From the NCBI GenBank assembly GCA_964649195.1, contig CAZYPK010000003.1:11348-75347 (forward strand): DNA of 64,000 nt, read 5' to 3'. The notes under the pieces are model-generated. The model ran no database searches. It was not told the DNA's origin and was given only the letters and a program-made list of their open reading frames with translations. Below, piece by piece: positions 39,901 to 47,900 of this stretch (position 1 is the first letter of the stretch; each line of letters begins with the position of its first letter). Made by a program: the position numbers and the translations under genes. Source of the DNA: JTS-RE9 sp964649195. Its GTDB lineage: Bacteria; Planctomycetota; Phycisphaerae; Phycisphaerales; Phycisphaeraceae.

Positions 39901-42881
39901 GCCACTTCCGCCTTCAGCGCCGCCTGTTTCTGCGCGAGCTGATCGACCGCTTCGCGCGTCTGCAACATGCTCTGCGTCTTGTGCGCCAACTCCTCGCTCA
40001 GCGGGGCGATCTGATCTTCAAGCTGTTGGCGACGGGCTTCATGATGCGACACGCTCGATGCCAGTTCGCGCTGTTGCTTGGTGAGGTCATCGACCTGAAT
40101 CTGCAACGCCTTCTGGCGAGCCGACAGGGCTTCGAGCTCGGCGATTTCACCCTTGAGCGCCCCCTGCCGTTCGCGCATCGCTTCGACGGCGATGCGGGTG
40201 TCGTGGAGCAGACGGGTCTTCTCTTCGAGGTCGTGCCGCAGCGGGGCGATCTGGTTTTCGAGTTGCTGTTTTTCCGAGTGCAGCTGCCCAACGGCGGCGG
40301 TTGTCTCCGCATGACGATGCGACAGCATTTCCACCTGTTCACGGAGCCTGGCATCGCGCTGGGCCATGGCTTCGAGTTCGATGACCTGGGCCTTGAGCGT
40401 GCCCTGCCGTTCGCAGAGGGAATCGAAGGCCGTTCGCGATTCACCCAGGCGGGTGGAGGTTTCGTCGAACTCGATCCTGATGGTGAGCAGTTGTTCTTCG
40501 AGGGCGATTCGCTGCGAATCGTGGGCGGCGACGGTCGATGCCAGCTCGCGCTGCCGATCGCTCAGCGACGCGACTTCCTCACGCAGCGCCCGCTGCTGCT
40601 GGGCCAGGCTTTCGAGCTGAATCACCTCGGCCTTGAGCGAACCATGACGCTGGGCCAGCTCTTGCACCTCGCCGCGGGCTTCGCTGAGCCGGCTGCTGAC
40701 ATCGGCGAATTCGGCCTTGGCGGCGCTGATGCCTTCATCAAGCTGGGCCTTTTGATCGAGCCGCGAGGAGACGTTGATCGCCAGTTCGCGCTGCTGTTGG
40801 GTCAGGTGCTCGACCTGTTCGTGAAGCGTGCGCTGCTGCTGGGCCAGGGCCGCGTATTCCGCGACTTCCGCCTTGAGGCTGCCTTGCTTTTCACACAGCA
40901 CATCAAACGCATGACGAGCCTCGGCAAGCTGCTGCGTGATGTTGTGATGATTGCCGGTGAGCGAAGCCAGTTCCTGTTCCAGTTGCTCCTTGCGCGATTG
41001 CTGATGAGCCAGCGTGGAGACAAGCTGATGCTGTTCCTGGGTGAGCGCTTCCACTTCGATGCGCAGGCCCTTTTGCTGCTGCGACAGACCTTCGAGTTCC
41101 GCGACCTCGGCCTTGAGCGCGCCTTGCCGTTCGCAGAGCGAATCGAATGCGTGGCGGGCTTCGTCGAGCCGCTGCGAGGTCTGCGAAAACTCCGACGCCA
41201 TCGCGGAAATCTTCTGCTCCAGTTCCTGCTTGTGCATCTGCTGGTTGCTGACAACGCCCGCCAGTTCGCGCTGCTGCCGGGTGAGCGATTCGACTTCGAC
41301 CTGAAGCGATTCCTGCCGCTTGAGCAGGCCATCGAGTTGGGCCACTTCCGCCTTGAGCAACCCCTGCCGTTCGCACAAGGCATCGAACGCGGCACGGGTC
41401 TGCTGGAGCAGCCGCGATTTTTCGGTCAGTTCGCTCGACAGCGGCGCGACCTGTTCCTCCAGTTGATGCTTGCGGGCCTCGGCGCCATGCACGACATTCG
41501 CCAGTTCGCGCTGCCGGGCTTGCAGCGATTCGACCTCTTCGCGCAGGGCCTGCTGCTGTTTGGAGAGCGATTCAAGCTCGGCCAATTCACCCTTGAGAAC
41601 CCCCTGCCGCTCGCGCAGCGCATCGATGGCGGTCCGCATTTCGACGAGCGTCCGCGTGGCGTCCTCCACATCGCTGCGAAGCGGCGTCAGTTGCGACAGA
41701 AGCTGCTCCTTCTGCTGCCGGCTGTTGAGCGCCTCCTGATTCGTGTGGTCCCGCTGCGAAACGAGCGCGGCCAGTTCCTGCGACAGTTCCCGCTGCCGCC
41801 TGGAAAGCTCGGAAAACTCCGCCGTTTCCGCCTTGAGCTGCGACCGTTCCTCGCGCAGCGATTCGCAGGCGGTTCGCATCTCTTCCAATGCCTGCGCCTG
41901 TTCATCGAGGCCGGCATTGAGTTGCGACAGTTCCTGCGACAGTTCCTTGCGCCGGGCTTCCGATGAAGCGACCTCGCGGGCCAGTTCGCTTTTCTGTTGC
42001 AGCAGATGATCGACCTGCTGCGTCATCGCGTCGTGCTTCGCCGCCAGCCCTTCGTGTCGCGTGGCCAGCGCGGAAAGCTCGGCGACCTGGGCCTTGAGCA
42101 TGGCGTGCTGATCGCTGACCGAAGTGAACGCGGTCTGCACCTGATCAAGCTGGGCGCTCTTGTGTTCGTATTCCTTGGTCAGCGTGGTCACCGTCTGGAA
42201 GAGGTGCGAACGCTTGAGCTCCGCCGCCTCCACTTCTTCATGAAGCGACCTGCGGCGATGGGTCAGTTCCTCCACTTCGCCATCGAGCCGCTTGTGCCGA
42301 TCCGCCAGCACATCGAGCTCGGCCACTTCATTGCGAAGCTGCGAGCGGCGCTCCTGAAGCGATTCGACGACGCGCTGGGTCTCTTCAAGTTTCTTCGTTT
42401 TCTCCTGCAATTCACCGGCAGCGGCGCCGAGTTGCTCCCTGGCATGCGCCCGCCGGGCTTCCACGGCGGAACCGTCGCGCACCAGTTCGCGCTGCTCGGC
42501 GGTGAGCGCGGCCAGTTCCTGTTTGAGCGATTCCACCGCGGCGCGAATCTCGCGCTGTTCCAGCCGATCGCGTTCGATCGAGGCGATCTCCGGGCGGTTG
42601 AGCTCCAGCCATTCTTCCGCCTTGCGCTTGGCTTCGATCGCCTCGAGCGCATCGGAAAGCTGCGTGCCCTGTGAACGCATCTGAGCCTGGATGTCGCCCA
42701 GCCGTTTTTCCTCGGCGGCGACGCGGGCCTTGAGATCATCGAGCCTGGCCGCATCGGGCACGTTGGCTTCGAGCATCTGCGCCTTGTCGGCCTTCTCACG
42801 AAAGCGAACGTAAGACCAGACCAGAGCGCCAAGCAGCCCGGCACTGACAGCGAAGTAAAGAAGATAGGCGAATACCTGCAT
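36963..42881 (-). CDS. Giant membrane-anchored coiled-coil McrB-like GTPase, operon gene 2
   Basis: 1972 residues. ATG 42881 has GGAGG seven bases upstream. One N-terminal membrane helix (YLLYFAVSAGLLGALVWSYV, about 5-24) leads into coiled coil from about 28 to 1540, built of about 17 repeats marked by LKAEVAELEALxxQQ; nearly all are exactly 80 residues long. The C-terminal AAA+ domain (about 1600-1970) is McrB-like. Its Walker A is AGISGTGKSEL (near 1624), Walker B is VVLLDEMNLARVEYYFSEFL (near 1710), and GTINEDETTQTLSEKVVDRS (near 1775) occupies the place of the McrB NxxD GTP-specificity motif and arginine sensor. McrB GTPases assemble as hexamers with McrC. The next gene is DUF2357. The protein is probably anchored at the inner membrane with a very long cytoplasmic rod. 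The domain layout recalls CoCoNuT systems. Confidence 0.88.
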   Translation of the reverse strand: MQVFAYLLYFAVSAGLLGALVWSYVRFREKADKAQMLEANVPDAARLDDLKARVAAEEKRLGDIQAQMRSQGTQLSDALEAIEAKRKAEEWLELNRPEIASIERDRLEQREIRAAVESLKQELAALTAEQRELVRDGSAVEARRAHAREQLGAAAGELQEKTKKLEETQRVVESLQERRSQLRNEVAELDVLADRHKRLDGEVEELTHRRRSLHEEVEAAELKRSHLFQTVTTLTKEYEHKSAQLDQVQTAFTSVSDQHAMLKAQVAELSALATRHEGLAAKHDAMTQQVDHLLQQKSELAREVASSEARRKELSQELSQLNAGLDEQAQALEEMRTACESLREERSQLKAETAEFSELSRRQRELSQELAALVSQRDHTNQEALNSRQQKEQLLSQLTPLRSDVEDATRTLVEMRTAIDALRERQGVLKGELAELESLSKQQQALREEVESLQARQRELANVVHGAEARKHQLEEQVAPLSSELTEKSRLLQQTRAAFDALCERQGLLKAEVAQLDGLLKRQESLQVEVESLTRQQRELAGVVSNQQMHKQELEQKISAMASEFSQTSQRLDEARHAFDSLCERQGALKAEVAELEGLSQQQKGLRIEVEALTQEQHQLVSTLAHQQSRKEQLEQELASLTGNHHNITQQLAEARHAFDVLCEKQGSLKAEVAEYAALAQQQRTLHEQVEHLTQQQRELAINVSSRLDQKAQLDEGISAAKAEFADVSSRLSEARGEVQELAQRHGSLKAEVIQLESLAQQQRALREEVASLSDRQRELASTVAAHDSQRIALEEQLLTIRIEFDETSTRLGESRTAFDSLCERQGTLKAQVIELEAMAQRDARLREQVEMLSHRHAETTAAVGQLHSEKQQLENQIAPLRHDLEEKTRLLHDTRIAVEAMRERQGALKGEIAELEALSARQKALQIQVDDLTKQQRELASSVSHHEARRQQLEDQIAPLSEELAHKTQSMLQTREAVDQLAQKQAALKAEVAELEVLSARQRSLQSQVGELTSQHTELSHHVAAATHQKDSLEDQLASITAELGDKSSALESTKAAWHDLRDRQASLKTEVAELDALANRFRALQSEVTSLSGRQSELSKQVSVADSRKVKLDEELATATAELQEKTHALEETRAAVDSLQERRAGLRAEVADLEALAKKHATLTQHVDQLSAAKRELDQALMTCNVQKGTAERELVVLHEQLEDRTRTLDETKALHQELTQQVASLRTQVSELTVLAERHAKLENEVASLTSRHAELDAQLTSAGQRKVDRDNELAEVTSQLAERRKAMDETGKAVEALKIQRNALTAEVADLEALATRHRELEEQIADLSEQAKELAHEVGSGQMRRTQLQEKLDTITKQIKEHEDTLKEGRTEIDLLREVRGGLKAEVSELTKLSETYQQMKNAVSDLTQKNARLQIEVASLDVKKSEASERAGSLAEELARRTKTLEEVRGDYDALREQHASLKAEVSELSVLSHSRREESETLGSRLRELVQNLQQKSKVLDETKKRHDQLSEEVSGLAARREQLEKTVEVVSDTLKELRLQTGYRGNNAGPLSELWKPALLKSEFTGPRGDDEQSCLKQTKKYLSNMGLRFPSRVVNAFHTSLKVAEVSPLVVLAGISGTGKSELARRYAEGMGMHFLNLPVQPRWDSPQDMFGFFNYIENQYRATELARALVQMDPFANDSSRGWQTPEGWDHGLSDRMLVVLLDEMNLARVEYYFSEFLSRLETRRGIRKSSANDRRKAEITLEVGMHGATDPTMRLFVDTNVLFVGTINEDETTQTLSEKVVDRSNVMAFGRPPRLTDMPRMLAGNTNGSGGHHSEKFVAFKQWQQWLRKESDLESGAGAQVNRWIEEMNQAMEMIRRPFAFRTHAAIRAYAANYPDQGDKGLSLAMADQIEQKILPKFRGLDPNEENVGRSLDRIVGLLDELGDGALISAIESSRRDGTREHQFIFRGVDRSADLAEVGV

Positions 42882-42989
42882 GGACCGGCCTCCGTACCTT
42901 GGAGTTCTTCCGTGAAACGAAACACAACAAACCATTTTCAAGCACGAAACATCGGCGCGCGATTGACCCGTCGGAATCGTGCGAATCGA

Positions 42990-44291
42990 TCACTCGGCCT
43001 CCTCCGTTGAATCCGGCGATGGCTTCGGCTCGATCGGCGGCGGCTCGACGGATTTCTCTTTCTTCTCGCCCGGCTTCACGACGGGAACGGGCGGCGACTG
43101 CGCATCCGCCCGCGCGCCTTCGATGCCCTGACGCAATGTTTCAAGCTCCTTGCGCTTTCCGGCGATGTCCGCCTCAAGGGACAGACGCTGTTCCTCCAAC
43201 GGTTTCAGTTCCGCCTGGAGATTGGCGATGCGGGTCTTGAGGACATCGTTTCGCGTCTGGGCGGCGGTGATCAGCGATTCCTCCGCGGCGGCGGCCCCTT
43301 GTTTTTCCGCCAGTGATTTCGCCGCCTTTGCCAGCTTCTCCCTGATCGAAGCCAGTTCCGTTTCGGCCGCGATGCGGCCTTCGCCTGCTTCCGTGGCCAG
43401 CTTCTTTTCCGCTTCGAGCGATGCTTTCAGTGAAGCCTGCTGCCTGCGAAGTTCATCGATGGAAGTGGCGGCCTGGGTGATTTCCTGTTCGAGCGATGCC
43501 AGCCTCACCTTGCCGGCCTCGGCCTCGGCGGCGGCTTTGGCGGCGAGCTTCACCGCCTCATCAAGCTGATCCTGCGCTTTAACCTGAGCCTCGCGCGACT
43601 GGCGGATCGCTTCGAGGGTCGCGGCAGCCTTGCCGTCGAGATCGTTCACATGCTGCCGGGCGCGGGCGACTTCGGCGCGGTGTTCATCAAGGGTCTTCTT
43701 TGATGTTGCGACCTCCCCGGCAAGTCGCTGGCGATCCGATTCGAGCTGCGTCACCAGCGCGGTCGTCGTGGCGTGGCGCGCGGCCAGTTCGCCGGTCTGC
43801 GTGGCGATGGCTTCATTCGCCTCGCGCAAGCGATTCGCTTCGTTGCTGGCGGCCCCCTGCTCGCGCTGGGCTTCGTCGCGCAGCTGATGCGTGAGCTTGA
43901 GCGTGGCCTGCACCTGGGCGAGCCGGCCCGATTCGTGATCGATCATGCCCTTGAGCGTGTGCAGTTCCCGCCGGGCTTCGATCTTCTGAACATCGAGCGA
44001 ACGAAGTTCATCGAGCAGATGCTGCCGCTGTCCGCTGGCGGCATCCCACTTCTGCTTGTCTTCGTTGACCGCGACGAGGTTCGCCAAACCCACGCCCTGA
44101 ATGAGCAGCGCCAGCGCCGCGATGCCGACCACCCAGCCGATGCCCGGCACCTGGGCCAGACGGGTCAGACCGATGCGGTCGGAAAAAGCCGCAAAACGCT
44201 GACGCGAAAACATCTCGCGCCACCGGGAAGGCTTGGGGTTGGATGGGCCTTGGGAAGGCGAGCCAGAACGAGAGGGGTCATGATCCATCAT
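42990..44291 (-). CDS. Membrane-anchored coiled-coil protein, operon gene 1
   Basis: 433 residues. ATG 44291 has GGAG six bases upstream. A cytoplasmic N-terminus of about 50 residues is followed by one membrane helix (GWVVGIAALALLIQGVGLAN, near 52-71). Coiled coil covers about 80-390 (LDVQKIEARRELHTLKGMID, LESDRQRLAGEVATSKKTLD, KTRIANLQAELKPLEEQRLS), and a Pro/Lys/Glu-rich tail follows. No enzyme motif. It is the first gene of the operon, 108 bases ahead of the giant GTPase, which has the same helix-then-rod design, so the two rods may pair (inference). Confidence 0.85.
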   Translation of the reverse strand: MMDHDPSRSGSPSQGPSNPKPSRWREMFSRQRFAAFSDRIGLTRLAQVPGIGWVVGIAALALLIQGVGLANLVAVNEDKQKWDAASGQRQHLLDELRSLDVQKIEARRELHTLKGMIDHESGRLAQVQATLKLTHQLRDEAQREQGAASNEANRLREANEAIATQTGELAARHATTTALVTQLESDRQRLAGEVATSKKTLDEHRAEVARARQHVNDLDGKAAATLEAIRQSREAQVKAQDQLDEAVKLAAKAAAEAEAGKVRLASLEQEITQAATSIDELRRQQASLKASLEAEKKLATEAGEGRIAAETELASIREKLAKAAKSLAEKQGAAAAEESLITAAQTRNDVLKTRIANLQAELKPLEEQRLSLEADIAGKRKELETLRQGIEGARADAQSPPVPVVKPGEKKEKSVEPPPIEPKPSPDSTEEAE

Positions 44292-44383
44292 GTGAAGCTC
44301 CGGGGAATCCGTCCATGGGTCCGGCGATGCAACAGTATACCAAAGTCTGCACCGATGTGTCGATAGGCATTTGATGTGAAAAA

Positions 44384-44410
44384 GGCACGGCCACTTCAAG
44401 TGGCCGTGCC
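44384..44410. terminator. Family H palindrome between histidine kinase and operon
   Basis: Perfect palindrome GGCACGGCCACTT-C-AAGTGGCCGTGCC, 35 bases after the kinase stop and 93 bases before the operon start. No T-run. It may end transcription from the kinase gene; the same motif type occurs at three other stop codons. Confidence 0.5.
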
Positions 44411-44445
44411 TATGAACCCCCGGATCCCCGAATCCCCAATCAAAC

Positions 44446-45306
44446 TCAAGTCGATTCAAAAAGCTCATCCGCCCTGGGCAGCGTGATGTGAAACGTGGCC
44501 CCCTGATCGGGAACGCTTTGCACCGAGATGCTCCCCCCCGCGGCACGAACCAAATCCCGGCAGATGCACAGCCCCAGACCGGTGCCCTTGCGTTCGGTCG
44601 CTTCATCGAGACCCGACCGATCCGAAACATGTCGCTGCGTGACGAACGGCTCAAACAGCCTGGCGGTGATCGCGGCCGGGATGCCCGGCCCGGTGTCCGC
44701 CACCTCCAGATGAACCATCCGCCCTTCCACCCGGCCGCCGATGCGCAGCTTCCCGCCGCGCGGTCCCATCGCCTTCTTGGCGTTCAATATCAGATTGAGC
44801 AGCACCTGCTGAAGACTCAGCGGAGCGATGGCGACCTGCACATCAGGCACATCGATGCTCAGAACGATCCCATCCTTCTTCGGATCCCGGCTCAGACAGG
44901 CGATCGTTTCATCAATCGTCCGAATCAGCGGCGCGGCCAGCCGCTCATCGGCCTCACGCGAGAATCCCAAAAGCGATGAGCATATTCTTGCAGCCCGCTC
45001 GGCGCCCCCAAGCGAACGCTCCACCGCCTTGCGCATCAGCTCGTGATCATCAGGCCGGGCCAACGCAAGCTGGCCGTAGCTGATCATCGGGGTGAGGATG
45101 TTGTTGAACTCGTGGGCGATGATGCTGGCGATGGTGCCCAGGGTGGCCAGGCGATGGGAATGGGTCAGGCCTTCGCGCACCTGCTGAAGCTGCGCCTCAA
45201 GCTTGGCGAACTCCGCCAGGAGACTTTCGACCGTCTCCAGTTCGACCGCGCGGGCAGTCGTCGGCTGCGTCGAAGATGCGGTACCGGAGTGGATCGGATC
45301 GATCAT
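44446..45306 (-). CDS. Soluble sensor histidine kinase
   Basis: 286 residues. A short coiled coil (VESLLAEFAKLEAQLQQVRE) is followed by the HisKA-type H-box SIIAHEFNNILTPMISYGQL (phosphorylated His near 73), N-box LLNLILNAKKAMG, G1 ADTGPGIP and G2 KGTGLGLCICRDLV. No membrane or sensor domain is present, so it may be cytosolic and sense through a partner. ATG 45306 has GGAGG six bases upstream. No response regulator is adjacent. It lies upstream of and in line with the coiled-coil operon; a link is possible but unproven. Confidence 0.9.
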   Translation of the reverse strand: MIDPIHSGTASSTQPTTARAVELETVESLLAEFAKLEAQLQQVREGLTHSHRLATLGTIASIIAHEFNNILTPMISYGQLALARPDDHELMRKAVERSLGGAERAARICSSLLGFSREADERLAAPLIRTIDETIACLSRDPKKDGIVLSIDVPDVQVAIAPLSLQQVLLNLILNAKKAMGPRGGKLRIGGRVEGRMVHLEVADTGPGIPAAITARLFEPFVTQRHVSDRSGLDEATERKGTGLGLCICRDLVRAAGGSISVQSVPDQGATFHITLPRADELFEST

Positions 45307-45450
45307 GCGAAGCCTCCCTTTCGCTATCGGACAGGGCGAGTGGAAAACTTGATGAGATGGTGCGACGGTCGAGACATCTATATCATAACAATTGTATTGC
45401 AAAATGCTTACGATAAATGTTGCGTGGGTTTCCGATGCGACGTTGCCTGT

Positions 45451-45942
45451 TCAGGAGAAGTGACTCAGTAGCTGCGGAACATCTGTTGCCCGCTCGGAAA
45501 GGTGAGGCACCAGATGAATGATCGTTTCGATGCCTTGCGGGAGAACCGACAACCCCCCTGCTTTACCCAGCGCATCAATGGGAGCCCATATAAACTGGAT
45601 GTGTTCTTCCTGGCTCACAAGCGATGCCGGGCTGAATGCCGAGGCTGTCGGCGGCAGCAACTGAAATACCAGGTTGATCTCATGATGGTGCCGGTTGCCA
45701 TCGCCCTTCTTGCGTGGCTGATCGAAGGCGGATTCAAAGACCCCTAGGAATCGCCCAAGGGTCAACTCGATGCCCAATTCTTCCCGAACCTCACGGAGCA
45801 AGGCTGAACCGGTCGGTTCATTGAAATCGACATGGCCCCCCGGAAGGAAGCGATGTTCATGTTTGCGGTTCTGACAAAGCAGCACCTGTTGATTGTGAAC
45901 CAGCACACCACGGGCAATGACTTCGATGGGTCGTGTTTCCAT
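45451..45942 (-). CDS. NUDIX hydrolase
   Basis: 163 residues. The NUDIX box GGHVDFNEPTGSALLREVRE-ELGIEL (residues about 34-59) is complete with REVREEL. The protein is of MutT-like size and probably cleaves nucleoside diphosphate-linked compounds; the substrate is unknown. ATG 45942 is the first Met before the family start. Its 5' side faces the parS sites and parB, so the two genes diverge. Confidence 0.9.
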   Translation of the reverse strand: METRPIEVIARGVLVHNQQVLLCQNRKHEHRFLPGGHVDFNEPTGSALLREVREELGIELTLGRFLGVFESAFDQPRKKGDGNRHHHEINLVFQLLPPTASAFSPASLVSQEEHIQFIWAPIDALGKAGGLSVLPQGIETIIHLVPHLSERATDVPQLLSHFS

Positions 45943-45990
45943 GAACGAGAGCCTACCGCCAATCGATGAATGTGGCAAGGGGAGAGATGA

Positions 45991-46006
45991 TGTTCCACGT
46001 GGAACA
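45991..46006. promoter_or_regulatory. parS: parS site 1
   Basis: TGTTCCACGTGGAACA, a perfect 16-bp palindrome, differs from the canonical ParB site TGTTTCACGTGAAACA by one symmetric base pair. It lies 134 bases upstream of parB. Confidence 0.9.
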
Positions 46007-46030
46007 TGGTTGTGCGAACGATCTGCGACA

Positions 46031-46046
46031 TGTTCCACGTGGAACA
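46031..46046. promoter_or_regulatory. parS: parS site 2
   Basis: An identical TGTTCCACGTGGAACA, 40 bp (about four helical turns) after site 1 and 94 bases before the parB start. Confidence 0.9.
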
Positions 46047-46139
46047 TTGAAGTCGAAAAATCTCCTCAACCGCCCTTCCAAAATGAAATCGATGTTGGTA
46101 GGATGGCATCGCCCATTCACCCGAACATGGAGGTTCATC

Positions 46140-47153
46140 ATGTCCAACGACAACAAACCACGTCCCGCCCGCCTCGGTCGCGGCTTGAGCAGCCTGATGA
46201 ACGGGGCGACGTCCCCTGCCGGTCAAGCGGCTGAAACCGCGGAAAACAGTGCTGTGCCGCGAGCCAGGCTCGCCACGATCGCCCCGGCTGAAATGATGAT
46301 CGGGGAATCATCGGATACCGACCCCCTGCCTGCCGCGATCGTCCGGTCGCTGGCGGTCACTTCCATTTCGCCCAACCCCTATCAGCCCCGCAAGCAGTTC
46401 GACCCCCACGCCCTGGAGCAACTGGCCGCCTCCATACGCCTCGATGGGGTCATGCAGCCGATCCTCGTGCGGGCCAGGCCGAACCATCCGGGCCAGTACG
46501 AACTGATCGCCGGTGAACGCCGGTGGAGGGCGGCCCAACTCGCGGACCTCACCGAAATCCCCGCGATCATTCGCAGCCTCGGCGATCAGGATACCGCCGA
46601 GTGGGCGCTGATCGAAAACCTTCAGCGCGAAGACCTCAACCCCATCGAGCGCGGCGAAGCCTTCCAGCAACTGGTGGATCGCTACCAGTTAAGCCACGAG
46701 CAGGTTGCCGACCGCGTCGGGGTGGATCGCTCGACCATCACCAACTCCCTGCGGCTGCTCTCCTTGCAGGGCGATGTCCAGCAGTTCATCCGTGATGGCC
46801 TGCTCTCGGCCGGCCAGGCCAAGGTGCTGGCGGGCGTTTCTGATGGCGAGGCTCAACGGGCCTTGGCGATTCGCGCGGTCAAGGAATCGTGGTCGGTTCG
46901 GCAGGTGGAACAGGCGGTCCGCGATGTTCTCGATGCCGCCGGTCCCGCCAGTGACAAAGGGGCCGCCAAAGCCAAACGGGCCCGGACCGCTCATACGGCT
47001 GATCTGGAAAAACAACTCACCCAACAGTTGGGAGCCAAGGTGCGTATCCACCAGGGGAAGAAGAAGGGCACCGGCACGCTGGCGATCGACTTCTACTCGC
47101 TGGAGCAGTTCGATGACCTGATCACCAGGTTGGGGGCGAAGCTGGAGGGGTGA
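46140..47153 (+). CDS. parB: Chromosome partitioning protein ParB
   Basis: 337 residues. The N-terminus has the Lys/Arg-rich RLGRGLSSLMN motif that binds ParA. The ParB/Noc nuclease-like CTPase domain shows ISPNPYQPRKQFD, ELIAGERRWRAAQLA and TAEWALIENLQREDLNPIER (about 75-180). The helix-turn-helix is SHEQVADRVGVDRSTITNSL near 190, and the C-terminal dimer domain ends FYSLEQFDDLITRLGAKLEG. GGAGG lies six bases before ATG 46140. Two parS sites lie just upstream. No parA gene is adjacent, unlike the usual parAB pair. Confidence 0.96.
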   Translation: MSNDNKPRPARLGRGLSSLMNGATSPAGQAAETAENSAVPRARLATIAPAEMMIGESSDTDPLPAAIVRSLAVTSISPNPYQPRKQFDPHALEQLAASIRLDGVMQPILVRARPNHPGQYELIAGERRWRAAQLADLTEIPAIIRSLGDQDTAEWALIENLQREDLNPIERGEAFQQLVDRYQLSHEQVADRVGVDRSTITNSLRLLSLQGDVQQFIRDGLLSAGQAKVLAGVSDGEAQRALAIRAVKESWSVRQVEQAVRDVLDAAGPASDKGAAKAKRARTAHTADLEKQLTQQLGAKVRIHQGKKKGTGTLAIDFYSLEQFDDLITRLGAKLEG

Positions 47154-47190
47154 CCCCCCGGCCCCGGAGGGAAGGGGGGTTCAAATATAG

Positions 47191-47355
47191 GTGTTAACAC
47201 GTACTGATTTTGGTCGTCTTTTGCACCGGTTTCACTTTTGCGGTTTTTGCGCGGGGCACCCACCCCACGGGAGTGGGTAGGCTTTGGGGGCGACGTGTTG
47301 AGTGAACGATGTTCAGTTGGCGCGAACGGTGTTCATAGGGAATGAACGGTGTTCA
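47191..47355. promoter_or_regulatory. Palindrome and three spaced GAAC-N3-GTTC motifs
   Basis: GTGTTAACAC (47191-47200), a hairpin ACCCAC/GTGGGT near 47260-47280, and three palindromes TGAACGATGTTCA (47303), CGAACGGTGTTCA (47323) and TGAACGGTGTTCA (47343), each 20 bases apart. The last two lie in the 3' end of the next gene's frame. The spacing suggests a repeated protein-binding site; the protein is unknown. Confidence 0.4.
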
Positions 47356-47837
47356 TGCGATAACCGCTTTGGTGATGTTGCGGTGAACATCTGGTTCCGA
47401 ATCACCTCCCGATGTACGTTGCCACGCCGCGAGCGGCTGGAGGGTGAGGGGTTGTCGGAAGGGGGCCAGTGGGCGCCGTCTTTTATCCATTTGGTCAGGT
47501 CGGCGATGATGGCATCGTCGAGTTTGGCTTTGGGAGGCATTTGGAGGTCTTCTTTGTCGTAGCGCAGGGCGATGATGAGGAGGCTTTTTTCGGGGTCGCC
47601 GGGGACGATGGCCGGGCCGATGTCGCCGCCTTTGGTGAGGGCTTGAAGGCTATCGACGCGCAGGTTGTTTTCGCTTTTTTTCTCGCCGTGGCATTTGAGG
47701 CAGTGGTCGAGGAGGACGGGGCGGATTCTCTTTTCAAAGAATTCGGTCTGCTCATCGGCGCGGGCGGCAGGGGAGAGCAGCAGGGCGGCGAGGATGAGGG
47801 TGAGGAGGGGGGAGCAGGGTTTTGGGGTTGAATTCAT
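47313..47837 (-). pseudogene. Truncated PSCyt1-domain c-heme protein
   Basis: 174 residues. Signal peptide (PLLTLILAALLLSPAARA) and a PSCyt1 domain with DHCLKCHGEKK (heme CxxCH), LQALTKGGDIGPAIVPGDPE, DLQMPPKAKLDD and IKDGAHWP. In full-length relatives this is followed by DUF1549 and DUF1553 (700 or more residues). Here the frame runs into family A element copy 7 and the GAAC motifs right after DGAHWP and stops. It is either a broken large gene or a stand-alone domain; the abrupt join to repeat DNA favours truncation. Confidence 0.75.
47391..47464 (+). repeat. Family A element, copy 7, degenerate
   Basis: CTGGTTCCGAATCACCTCCCGATGTACGTT-type start, core CACGCCGCGAGCGGCTGG (one base changed), end GGGGTTGTCGGAAGGG. 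It lies inside the truncated PSCyt1 frame. Confidence 0.65.
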
Positions 47838-47900
47838 ATACGCATTGGATAGTGGATTATTGTGGGTGGGGGAGCGAAGCCGCAAGCGGCTGGGGGCGGG

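Noticed and set aside
37020..41966. Long antisense frames (608 and 723 codons) opposite the giant coiled-coil gene
   Set aside because: Their periodic sequence is only the mirror of the 80-residue repeats; there is no ribosome site or domain.
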